A stretch of DNA of 30,338 bases from positions 1 through 30,338 of the forward strand of contig JAQVPY010000002.1 in NCBI GenBank assembly GCA_028701815.1. The letters are read 5' to 3'. A program made the position numbers and the translations under genes. Positions 1 to 9,600 of this stretch are shown here, piece after piece (the first letter of the stretch is position 1; every line of letters begins with the position of its first letter). Origin of the DNA: Bacteroidales bacterium (lineage in GTDB: Bacteria > Bacteroidota > Bacteroidia > Bacteroidales > BM520). The notes below the pieces were generated by a model that was not told the origin of the DNA, did no database searches, and saw nothing but the letters and a program-made list of their open reading frames with translations.

Positions 1-91
1 AGGAATAACCCTGCGCCAGGCAGCTCTGAAACTCCGCTACGTCTCTGCCGAAGAATTCGATGAGATAGTACGCCCCGAAAAAATGTGCTGA
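1..91 (+). CDS. fumC: Class II fumarate hydratase, C-terminal end (partial)
   Basis: Only the last 29 codons are present, read from position 2 to the TGA at 89-91. The peptide contains TLRQAALKL and ends EEFDEIVRPEKMC. This tail is typical of the class II fumarase/aspartase superfamily, and the VRPEKM ending favours fumarase, which hydrates fumarate to malate in the cytoplasm. An aspartate ammonia-lyase is the main alternative and cannot be excluded from so short a piece. The next gene starts two bases after the stop, so the two may share a transcript although no functional link is evident. Confidence 0.7.
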   Translation, partial: GITLRQAALKLRYVSAEEFDEIVRPEKMC

Positions 92-93
92 CT

Positions 94-1872
94 ATGAAAA
101 AATTATTCCTGATACTCACACTCATCCTCACCTTCTCTTTGGCGTTTGCGCAACAGGAAACCGTAGACGCTACGTGGGAGTCTATTAAACAACACGGCTA
201 CCCCGAATGGTTCTCCGACGCGAAACTCGGCATCTTTATCCATTGGGGACTCTATTCCGTGCCTTCTTTCTGCGGACCCGAAAGCTACGGAGAATGGTAC
301 TATAGAGGCCTCATGACCGGAGACTCCGCAAGAATAGCCTTTCAGAAAAAGAATTATGGGGAAGACTTTGAATATAAGGACTTTAATAACATGTTTAAAG
401 CCGAACTCTTTGATGCCGACGAATGGGCGGACCTGTTTAATCGCAGTGGCGCTAAATATGTGGTGCTCGTAACTAAACACCACGACGGATATTGTCTGTG
501 GGACAGCAAATACGCACCCGAATGGAATAGCGTTACAGGCGGCCCCCACCGTGATATCGTCGGAGAACTTACAGAAGCTGTCAGAGCTCAAGGTCTTAAA
601 ATGGGATTCTATTATTCTCTTCCCGAATGGACAAATCCTAAACATATATGGATGGAAGACCCTAATGATTCTATTACCAATTATGTTGAAACTCACATGA
701 TCCCGCAATTTAAGGAACTCATCTCTACTTATAAGCCCTCGTTGCTCTTTGCCGACGGCGAATGGTATAATACTGCCGAACAATGGCACGCAAGAGAACT
801 TATCTCTTGGTATTATAACCTTGTGGGTGATGAGGCAATCGTCAACGACAGGTGGGGCTATGGCTCCGATTATGGCTTCAGAACACCGGAATATAGCGCC
901 GGAATAACACAAACCGACAGACCATGGGCGGAATGCCGCGGACTCGGTCGCTCTTTCGGATTTAACAGAGCCGAACCCCTCGAGAACTATATATCCTCCG
1001 ATCTTCTTATCCGTCACTTCGTGAAATTAGTGGCCGCAGGAGGAGGGATGACCCTGAATGTCGGACCCGCCGCCGATGGACAAATACCGCTCCTGCAACA
1101 GGAACGCCTCGTCCAACTCGGCGAATGGCTCAAAATTAATGGCGAAGCTGTCTATGCTACCCGTCCGTATTCAAAATTCTATGAGGAAAAAGATGTTGTC
1201 GTGGAAAGAATAGATAAGGAGATAAATTTCGACTGGGTGCGAAATTCTCCCGACCCATCAATAAGCTGCGACAACTTCTCCGCTGTGTGGACAGGCTATA
1301 TCACTCCCGAATTCTCCGAAGATTATACCTTTGAAGTGGAAGTAGATGATGCAGCAACTGTTAAAATCGACGGAAAAACAATAATAGATTATAACCCCGA
1401 CCTCGCTAACGCTCCGGAAAGTAATGCGCAGGAAACGGAAAAATATAAAATTACCAAAGGGAAAATTCTGCTGAAAGAAGGGAAAAAATATCCCATAGTA
1501 GTCACTTACTATGAAAAAATCCACCAGGCCTCAATAAAACTCTTCTGGCAGTCACAGTTGCAGAAACGAGAAATCGTTCCGGAAAAAGCGCTGTCCGTTT
1601 TGGCTGTTTATTCCTGCCGCCAGCCATATATATGCTATACCGCTAAGGATGATGATATCTATGCTGTTGCCTTGGATTACCCACAGGAGAAACTGGTGCT
1701 GAATATTCCTAAAGTTAAAAAAAACACGGAGATAACAATGCTCGGATGTGATAAAATACTTCCATGGAAATATAAAAACGGACAACTGATAATTGATACC
1801 GGCAGCATTCAATATGACGATATTAAAAGTACTGCTGCGTGGTCGTTCAAAATAAAACAAACGGGAAATTAA
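94..1872 (+). CDS. Secreted GH29 alpha-L-fucosidase with C-terminal PA14-like domain
   Basis: The product is predicted to remove alpha-linked L-fucose from glycans, probably in the periplasm. The ATG at 94 is chosen over an in-frame GTG at 85 because it directly begins a signal peptide (MKKLFLILTLILTFSLAFAQ). The GH29 catalytic domain fills about residues 28-360, with the family's N-terminal signature KLGIFIHWGLYSVPSF, then VTKHHDGYCLW, and LLFADGEW, whose Asp221 is the expected nucleophile. Residues about 379-495 look like a PA14 domain (WTGYITPEFSEDYTFEVEVD, later IKLFWQS), a module often linked to carbohydrate binding. The length of 592 residues exceeds a minimal GH29 enzyme because of this module. 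There is no T9SS C-terminal domain, so it is probably not a T9SS cargo. The family is confident; the exact linkage specificity is not. Confidence 0.9.
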   Translation: MKKLFLILTLILTFSLAFAQQETVDATWESIKQHGYPEWFSDAKLGIFIHWGLYSVPSFCGPESYGEWYYRGLMTGDSARIAFQKKNYGEDFEYKDFNNMFKAELFDADEWADLFNRSGAKYVVLVTKHHDGYCLWDSKYAPEWNSVTGGPHRDIVGELTEAVRAQGLKMGFYYSLPEWTNPKHIWMEDPNDSITNYVETHMIPQFKELISTYKPSLLFADGEWYNTAEQWHARELISWYYNLVGDEAIVNDRWGYGSDYGFRTPEYSAGITQTDRPWAECRGLGRSFGFNRAEPLENYISSDLLIRHFVKLVAAGGGMTLNVGPAADGQIPLLQQERLVQLGEWLKINGEAVYATRPYSKFYEEKDVVVERIDKEINFDWVRNSPDPSISCDNFSAVWTGYITPEFSEDYTFEVEVDDAATVKIDGKTIIDYNPDLANAPESNAQETEKYKITKGKILLKEGKKYPIVVTYYEKIHQASIKLFWQSQLQKREIVPEKALSVLAVYSCRQPYICYTAKDDDIYAVALDYPQEKLVLNIPKVKKNTEITMLGCDKILPWKYKNGQLIIDTGSIQYDDIKSTAAWSFKIKQTGN

Positions 1873-1884
1873 ATAATATAACAG

Positions 1885-2577
1885 ATGAAAAATATAGTGG
1901 TATTAACCGGTGCCGGCATCAGTGCCGAAAGCGGAGTGCCTACCTTTAGAGACTCCGACGGCTTGTGGTGCAATTATCACGTGGAAGATGTCGCAACCCA
2001 CGAAGCATGGGAAAGAAACCCTCAACTTGTAAACGATTTTTATAACCAGCGGAGAAAACAACTATATGAAGTTGAACCTAACGCAGCACATTATGCTCTC
2101 GTAAAACTTGAGGATTGTTATAATGTTACCGTCGTGACTCAAAATATTGACGATTTACACGAACGGGCAGGCTCCAAAAACATCATCCACCTTCATGGCG
2201 AATTGAAAAAGGTTAGAAGTACCAAAGACCCCGACCTGATATACGATTTAGACGGCTGGGAACTGAAATATGGTACAAAATGCGAGCTCGGCTCTATCCT
2301 GCGACCCCATATCGTGTTCTTTAACGAGGCTGTCCCTAATATGGAACCCGCAATGCGCGCTACTGAAAAAGCCGATATTATTATCGTAATAGGAACTTCT
2401 TTGCAGGTCTATCCTGCCGCCTCACTGCTATATTACGCTCCTCCCGACCTCAAAAAATATCTCGTCGACCCGAAGGCTGAAGTCCAATACCCCGTCACTC
2501 ATCTGACAATCCTGAGAGAAAAAGCTACCCTCGGCGTGCCTCAAGTAGTGGAAACTCTTTTAAATGATGCGAAATGA
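1885..2577 (+). CDS. cobB: Sir2 family NAD-dependent protein deacylase (class III sirtuin)
   Basis: Sirtuins remove acyl groups from lysines, consuming NAD+ and giving nicotinamide and O-acyl-ADP-ribose. The NAD-binding motif GAGISAESGVPTFRD is at residues 9-23, TQNIDDLH at 85-92, and the catalytic histidine is H104 in HLHGEL. Tyr53 and Arg56 (FYNQRR) form the YxxR pair that in SIRT5 and E. coli CobB binds acidic acyl groups, so desuccinylase or demalonylase activity is plausible. The usual four zinc-binding cysteines are absent; only C133 lies in that region. The length of 230 residues is normal for bacterial CobB. It starts 12 bases after the fucosidase, and its stop overlaps the recX start (ATGA), implying translational coupling. 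Confidence 0.92.
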   Translation: MKNIVVLTGAGISAESGVPTFRDSDGLWCNYHVEDVATHEAWERNPQLVNDFYNQRRKQLYEVEPNAAHYALVKLEDCYNVTVVTQNIDDLHERAGSKNIIHLHGELKKVRSTKDPDLIYDLDGWELKYGTKCELGSILRPHIVFFNEAVPNMEPAMRATEKADIIIVIGTSLQVYPAASLLYYAPPDLKKYLVDPKAEVQYPVTHLTILREKATLGVPQVVETLLNDAK

Positions 2578-2990
2578 ACGACGCGCTTTTTGAAAAGGTG
2601 GCGGGCATCTGTGCCAGAAAAGAAATGTGCGAGTATGACGTGAGAAAATACCTCGCTAAATTTAAGTCCCTTCTCGAAGAAGAGAATAATGAAATTGTCG
2701 CCAAATTGAAGACAGGCGGTTTTATTGATGAGTATAGATATGCAACGTCTTTTGCAAATGATGCTTATAAATATAATAAGTGGGGAAAATACAAAATAAT
2801 ATTTGTGCTACGCGGCAAAGGAATACCTGAAATAGCCATTTCATCTGCTATTGCAGCTATTGACGAAGAATTGTACGGGAAGATTAAAAAGGAACTTGCC
2901 GAAACAAAACGAAAATCTTTAGCCGCCGACGACCCTCAGCGGGAAAAGAAGGTTAAGGCTTATATGTATGGTAGGGGATTTGTTGAGTAG
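2574..2990 (+). CDS. recX: RecX family regulator of RecA
   Basis: RecX binds RecA filaments and modulates recombination and SOS activity in the cytoplasm. At 138 residues it matches the small all-helical family. Visible family features are the opening CARKEMCEYDVRKYL, the central GFIDEYRYATSFANDAYK and the following WGKYKIIFVLRGKGIPE, corresponding to successive RecX three-helix repeats. The start codon overlaps the sirtuin stop by four bases. ruvA follows after 50 bases with its own promoter, so recombination genes are neighbours here even if not fully co-transcribed. Confidence 0.88.
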   Translation: MNDALFEKVAGICARKEMCEYDVRKYLAKFKSLLEEENNEIVAKLKTGGFIDEYRYATSFANDAYKYNKWGKYKIIFVLRGKGIPEIAISSAIAAIDEELYGKIKKELAETKRKSLAADDPQREKKVKAYMYGRGFVE

Positions 2991-3007
2991 CATTCAACTA
3001 AAATGAT

Positions 3008-3015
3008 TATATTTG
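3008..3015 (+). promoter_or_regulatory. Bacteroidetes-type -7 promoter box before ruvA
   Basis: TATATTTG matches the known Bacteroidetes -7 consensus TAnnTTTG and is followed by C. It ends 25 bases before the ruvA ATG, like most of the other boxes in this window. No well-spaced -33 TTTG element is obvious. It is likely to drive ruvA and probably sprA. Confidence 0.6.
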
Positions 3016-3040
3016 CAGGTTGAAATAAATACTTGTTTAG

Positions 3041-3625
3041 ATGTACGAATATATTTCAGGAAAACTTGTTTACTGTAACCCGAGTTATGCAGTAATCGAC
3101 TGTAATGGATTGGGTTATAATATACAGATTTCCCTAAACACATATACTGCGATCAAGGACAAACAGGAGGTGAAGCTCTTCCTTTATCATATTGTGCGAG
3201 AAGATGTAGAACTGCTGTTCGGATTTTTTGATAATAAGGAGCGTATTTTGTTTAAATATCTGATTTCAGTGTCCGGTGTCGGCGCAAATACTGCACGTAT
3301 TATCCTTTCTTCTATGACTGCTCCGGAATTGTATTCCACAATAGTCAATGGCGACAGCAAGAGATTAAAGGCTGTTAAAGGCATAGGAGAGAAAACGGCT
3401 CAGAGAATAGTTGTCGATTTATCGGATAAATTGTTAAAAGAAGATTTTGCTGTTGACATATCCCAGGTTTTGCACAATAATTCTGCAAATGAAGCGTTAT
3501 CAGCTTTAGCTGTCCTCGGTTTCCCGAAGTCTGTTATTGAGAAAGCCCTCAAAAAAGTTGTCGAGGCTAAAGGAAGCGAACTCACCGTGGAAGAATTGGT
3601 GAAAGAGACATTGAGAATAATGTAA
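3041..3625 (+). CDS. ruvA: Holliday junction branch migration protein RuvA
   Basis: RuvA binds four-way DNA junctions as a tetramer and loads the RuvB motor for branch migration. The protein has 194 residues, the normal length. The N-terminal OB-fold begins MYEYISGKLVY and contains LFLYHIVREDVELLFGF. Two helix-hairpin-helix motifs are visible, SGVGANTARIIL around residues 78-89 and KGIGEKTAQRIV around 113-124. The small C-terminal domain III that contacts RuvB follows an Asn-rich linker, with LSALAVLGFPKSVIEKAL. sprA starts 21 bases downstream with no promoter seen between them, so the pair is probably co-transcribed. No ruvB or ruvC is in the window. Confidence 0.97.
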   Translation: MYEYISGKLVYCNPSYAVIDCNGLGYNIQISLNTYTAIKDKQEVKLFLYHIVREDVELLFGFFDNKERILFKYLISVSGVGANTARIILSSMTAPELYSTIVNGDSKRLKAVKGIGEKTAQRIVVDLSDKLLKEDFAVDISQVLHNNSANEALSALAVLGFPKSVIEKALKKVVEAKGSELTVEELVKETLRIM

Positions 3626-3646
3626 TTGGTTAGTAATTAAGATGTT

Positions 3647-6600
3647 TTGAAAAGAATATTATTAAAATATTTTGCAGCGTTTTTTCTTGTTGCGGTTGCA
3701 ATAATGCCGAAAAGCATTATTGCCGCTGACAATAATTCCTTTTTAACAGCTCCTCAAGAGCCGGATTCTCTTCTTCCCTTCCCGTTTAAAGACGATAACG
3801 GACTATCCCCGAACAGAGGCAGAAATCCCCTCTATCTTAATGACCCTTCAAATATCACTACTACTATAGAATATGATCCCGTGACAAACTCTTATGTGCT
3901 TAAGAAAAAAATAGGTGATATCGACTATAGGGATCCATATTATTTCGACTTCGAGGATTATCGAGAGTTCGATTTCCAAAAAGGGCTCAATGACTACTGG
4001 AGAGAACGTTCTTCAGTGGCCGGCGCTGACGAACGTACAGGCTTGATACCGACAATTAATATCAGAAGCGAGGCCTTCGATAGAATCTTCGGCTCAAATA
4101 CTATCGATATTCGCCCCCAGGGAACAGCAGAATTGCGCTTTGGCGTACTTCGTACTTATCGGGAAGACCAAAATCTTGACGTCCGTCAACGTAAGATGAC
4201 CAGCTTCGACTTTCACCTCTCTCTGCAGATGAGCGTGATGGCTAAAATAGGAGAAAAAATTCAGTTTAACCTCAACTATAATAACGAGGCACTCAACCTT
4301 GAACTTGATAACGATTTTAAACTCGCTTATGAAGGCGATGAGGACGAAATACTTCAACTTATCGAGGCAGGTAATGTTACCATGCCCATTAACAGCAGCC
4401 TTATTACCGGCAGCCAAACGCTGTTCGGTATCAAAACCAAACTGCAGTTCGGCAGACTGACACTCACCGGAATCGTCGCCAAACAAAATTCTACAGCCTC
4501 GTCTATAACTGTAGAGGGCGGCGCTCAAAATACCGAGTTCAAGATAAAATCTTCCGAATATGACGAAAACAGACACTTCTTCCTGTCGCAGTATTTCAGA
4601 GATAACTATGAGGCCAGCCTCGCTTCTCTCCCTATTATCACTTCTAACGTAAATATTACTAAAATAGAAGTGTGGGTTACTAACGTCGGATCGGCCGTTA
4701 CAGATAATAGAAATATCGTGGCTTTCTCCGACCTCGGCGAACACGACCCATATAACGATTTCCTGTATCCCAAAGATAATTATGCATATCCCGATAATGG
4801 CAGAAATACCTTGATGGATGCTATGGATACCACTCAGTTGAGAGATATCAACTCCGTCTATAGTTATTTAATAGGACTTCCACTCGATCTGTCTCAGGGA
4901 AGAGACTTTGAAAAAGTCGAAAGTGCCCGAAAATTATCGTCTACCGAATATACTTACAACAGCCGCCTCGGATTTATCTCTTTGAGCTCTGCACTGACGG
5001 CGGGACAGGTGCTCGCAGTTGCATTCCAATATACCGTTAATGATGAGGTTTATCAGGTGGGCGAGTTTTCAGACCAGGGTATCACAACTCCTAAGAGTAT
5101 TGTGGTGAAATTGTTGAGAAGTACTAGCATTGATACCCGTCATCCTATGTGGAACCTGATGATGAAAAACGTATATGCCCTCAATGCTTATCAGGTCGAG
5201 CGCAGCGACTTTATCCTGAATATCCTTTATTCCGGAAACGAAAACGGAGTGGCCTCCGGATATTTTAACGAGGGACCGGAAGGTATTAAGGGCGTCTCCC
5301 TTTTGAAACTTTTCAGACTTGACTCCCTCGACTCGCAACAGAATCCTATTGAAGGCGGTGACGGTATCTTCGACTTTATAGACGGTGCGGCTACAAGTGG
5401 CGGTACCATACAGTCCGCTAACGGTCGCGTGTTTTTCCCCGTGCTCGAACCGTTTGGCTCATATCTGCACGAAATACTGCCGACAAGTATGGCGGGTAAA
5501 TATGCCTACGACTCTCTTTATACCCAGACAAAAACAAATGCTAAACAGCTGACGGCAAAAGATAAGTTTCTGCTGTCGGGATATTATGCGTCCTCCAGCG
5601 GTGCCGAAATCAACCTTAATGCTTATAATGTGCCCGAAGGCTCTGTCGTAGTGACTGCTGGCGGCGCAACCCTCGTCGAAAATGTCGACTATACCGTCGA
5701 TTATGTCTTCGGACGTGTTACTATCATAAACGAGGGAATCTTGAACTCCGGCGTGAGCATTAATGTCTCTACCGAGAGCACCTCACTGACCTCAAGTATG
5801 CAGACCCAAGCCCTCCTCGGATTGCGTGCCGATTATCTCTTCAGTGAACATTTGAACCTCGGTGCTACCCTGATGCACTTGCGAGAAACACCCCTCACGA
5901 CCAAAGTGGCTTACGGCGACGAGCCTATTGCTAATACTATCTGGGGACTGGATCTGCAGTTTCAAAAAGAACTGCCGTTTATTACTAAAGTTATCGACGC
6001 TCTACCGGTTATCAGCACTAAAGCTCCTTCAGTGGTCAGCGCACAGGCAGAATTTGCCCAGTTTGTACCCGGACACCCAAAGTCTATCGGCTCCTCCGGA
6101 AATTCCTATATCGATGATTTCGAGTCAGCTAAACAGTCTATTAACCTCTCCGCAGTGGGAAATTGGTTTCTCTCTTCCACACCATCTTATTTTCCCGAAG
6201 CCTCTTCCGGCGACCTCAGCTATGGCTTTCGCCGCGCTAAACTCGCATGGTATATCATAGACCCCCTGTTCTATGGATCAGCTATTCCCTCAAATATCAC
6301 TATGGCCGAAATATCTAACCATTATGTGAGACCTGTGCGCCAAACGGAACTCTTCCCACAGTCAGAAGCCGATAACAACGTGGAAGTGAACCTCTCAGTA
6401 TTTAACCTCGCCTATTATCCGGACGAAAGAGGCCCATATAACTATAATGTCGATGACCTTAAAGAAGATGGTACCCTCGAACACCCCGAAGATAAATGGG
6501 GCGGAATAATGCGCAAAATGGAAAGTACCGACTTTGAAGCTAATAATATCGAGTATATCGAATTCTGGCTTATGGACCCATTCCTCGATCCTGACGACGA

Positions 6601-9600
6601 CGGTAATGAGGTGCCTATGAATACTAAAGGCGGTAAACTTATCTTCCACCTCGGAGATATCTCCGAAGATATCCTGAAAGACGGAAGAAAAAGTTATGAA
6701 CAGGGGCTACCTGTCGATGCTAACGTGAAAAATGTAGATACTACCATCTGGGGACGCGTGCCTACCCTCCAGGCTCTTATCTATTCCTTCGATTCCGACC
6801 CCGCCGCTAGACCTTATCAGGATATCGGCTACGACGGACTCTGCAGTACCCGCGAAAATGTTAATGAAGAATACTCGTTCTTTAAAACTTCCTATATCGA
6901 TAAAATAGCCGCGAAATTTAATGGCTCTACTACCTCTACGGCTTATCTTAATGCAGTTAACGACCCCTCCGCTGACGACTACCACTATTTTAGAGGCTCC
7001 GACTATGATGCCGATAACGCATATTCAAGCATACTCGCAAGATATAAACAATATAACAGCCCTGAAGGAAACTCCTGCGCCCAGGAAAATACCCCCGAGG
7101 CTTACGATATCTCCGCTACCTCAATTCCTAACATGGAGGATATTAATAACGATAATACCCTCAATGAAAGCGAAAAATTCTATGAGTATGTCGTTAACCT
7201 TAACCCTAATGGTATGGTCGAAGGCGAAAATTATATCACAGACGTCTATACCGCCAATAATATCGCCCTGAAAAACGGTACCCGCAGTAGTGTTACATGG
7301 TACCAGTTTAAAATACCTATCAATCAACCTGATGCGGTCTATGGAGTTATCTCCGACTTTACATCTATCCGCTTTATGAGAGTCTGCCTGACCGAATTTG
7401 AAGAACCTGTAGTGCTTCGCTTCGGCTCTTTTGAACTCGTAAAAGGCGACTGGAGAAGATATGAAGACGACCTCCTCGCCCCGGGTGAATATATCCCGAC
7501 TAACTCCGCTAACCAAACAGCCTTCGACGTTTTTACTGTCAGCCTCGAGGAAAACGGAAGTACCTCCGAAAGAGTCCCGTATGTTATCCCCCCCGGAATT
7601 ACAAGAGAAAGAGACTATAGTACTACTAACCAGGCACAACAAGACGAACAGTCAATGGCTATCTCCGTAAACGACCTCGTCGACGGCGACGCAAGAGGAG
7701 CTTATAAAACCTGTAGCTTCGACTTCCGTAATTATAAAAACCTTAAAATGTTCGTCCACGCCCATGCAGACGACGAAGCCGGTAATAATAAATATGCTAA
7801 TACCTCCGGCGCCGTTACCGTGTTTATTCGCTTCGGTAGCGACCTCACTGAAAACTATTATGAATACGAAGTGCCCGTTACCCTAACCCCCTGGGGAACT
7901 ACTATCGCTAATGACGAGGCAATATGGATGGATGATAACGAGATAAATATCGAATTCGAAAAAATTATCCAGGCTAAAAAGAATCGTAAAGAGGCTATGT
8001 CAAATGAAAATTCTACCGTCTCTACTCTCTACCCATATTCCGAAATGGACGGCAAAAATAAAATTACTATCCTCGGAACACCAAATATCAGCGACGTAAA
8101 CGCTATCCTTATCGGAGTCAGAAACCCGAAACAAACCTCCGCATCCGTTAATGACGACGGACTGCCTATGTCTGTAGAAGTGTGGGTGAACGAACTTAGA
8201 CTCTCTAACTTCAATGAAAGCGCCGGCTGGGCCGCTACCGCAACCCTCTCCGCCAACCTCGCTGACCTCGGTAATGTGTCTGTCTCCGGCGATTACTCAA
8301 CTCCCGGATTCGGCGGTATTGCTACTAGCGTTAGCCAACGCTCTCAGGAAACTGTGTCGAATTTCTATACATCCGTTAATATCGACGCAGGTAAATTCCT
8401 GCCCGAAAAAACAGGTATTAAAATCCCTGTTCATTTCGACTACTCCGAAGAAGTGTCTACCCCTGAATATGACCCCCTCGACCCCGACGTTTATCTAAAA
8501 GAACAACTCGCTAACCTCGAAGGCGAGGAAAAACAAAACTATAAAAATAAAACACAAGATATCTCCCGTAAAACTAATGTTAACTTTATTAACGTAAGAA
8601 AAGAAAAAACTGCCGCAGATACCAAAAAACCTCACTTCTGGGATATAGAAAATATCGACCTCTCTTACGCCTTCTCTAAAACGGAAGAAAGCGATATTGA
8701 TATCGAATACTATAATAAAATTATCCATACCGCTGGACTCGGATATTCCTATAACGCTAACCCTAAAAATATTAAACCGTTCTCTAAAGCTAAATTCCTC
8801 CGCTCTAAATACCTGTCACTTATTAGAGACTTTAACTTCTATTATGAACCTAAATCAATGTCGTTTAGAACAAATATGGATAAAAATTATATCGAAAAAC
8901 TCCTCCGTAATAAAACCGACGACGATATAATACTTAAACCTACCGTCTCTAAACAATGGAACTGGAATAGAAACTACGTCTTTAAATATGACTTCGCTAC
9001 CTCCCTTAAATTCGACTATGCAGCCAATGTGGCTACTTATATCGACGAACCGGCAGGCCTCGTGACAGATAAAGAAACTTATAAACAGGAGGTCTGGAAA
9101 TCCGTTAAAGACTTCGGAAGAATGAATACCTTCTACCAAACAGCCGGACTTAACTGGACTGTGCCTATTAATAAAATACCTCTGCTCGAATGGATTAATA
9201 TGACGGCTAAATATGACGTCTCCTACAGATGGGCGGCAAGCTCCCTCGCTGTCAGAGAAACACTCGGAAATACCGTCGAAAATACAGCTAATACTACCGT
9301 TACTACTTCCTTGCGACTTACTAACCTGTATAATAAAATTCCTTATATCAAAAACCTTACTAAATCTTCCGGGACTAAACAAAAGCCGAAACCTAAACCG
9401 CGTCTTAATGATACAGTTCAAACAGCTAAACCGAAAGTTAACTATGGAAAAATTATCGGCGACGGCGCACTGAAAATTATCTTCGGACTTAAAGATGTCA
9501 GTCTCTCTTATCAGGGCTCCGAAGGTACCCTTATTCCCGGATTCTATCCCGAACCCGATAACTTTGGCTATAACTGGAAAAGTAAGGCCCCCACATGGGG

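Noticed and set aside
85..93. GTG start at 85 for the fucosidase
   Set aside because: It overlaps the upstream stop region and adds three residues before a perfect signal peptide; ATG 94 is better.
103..1017. 304-codon minus-strand ORF opposite the fucosidase
   Set aside because: Antisense to conserved GH29 catalytic motifs, with no signal or domain of its own.
2982..2998. Inverted repeat GTTGA/TCAAC at the recX stop
   Set aside because: Only five base pairs and no T tract, too weak to call a terminator.
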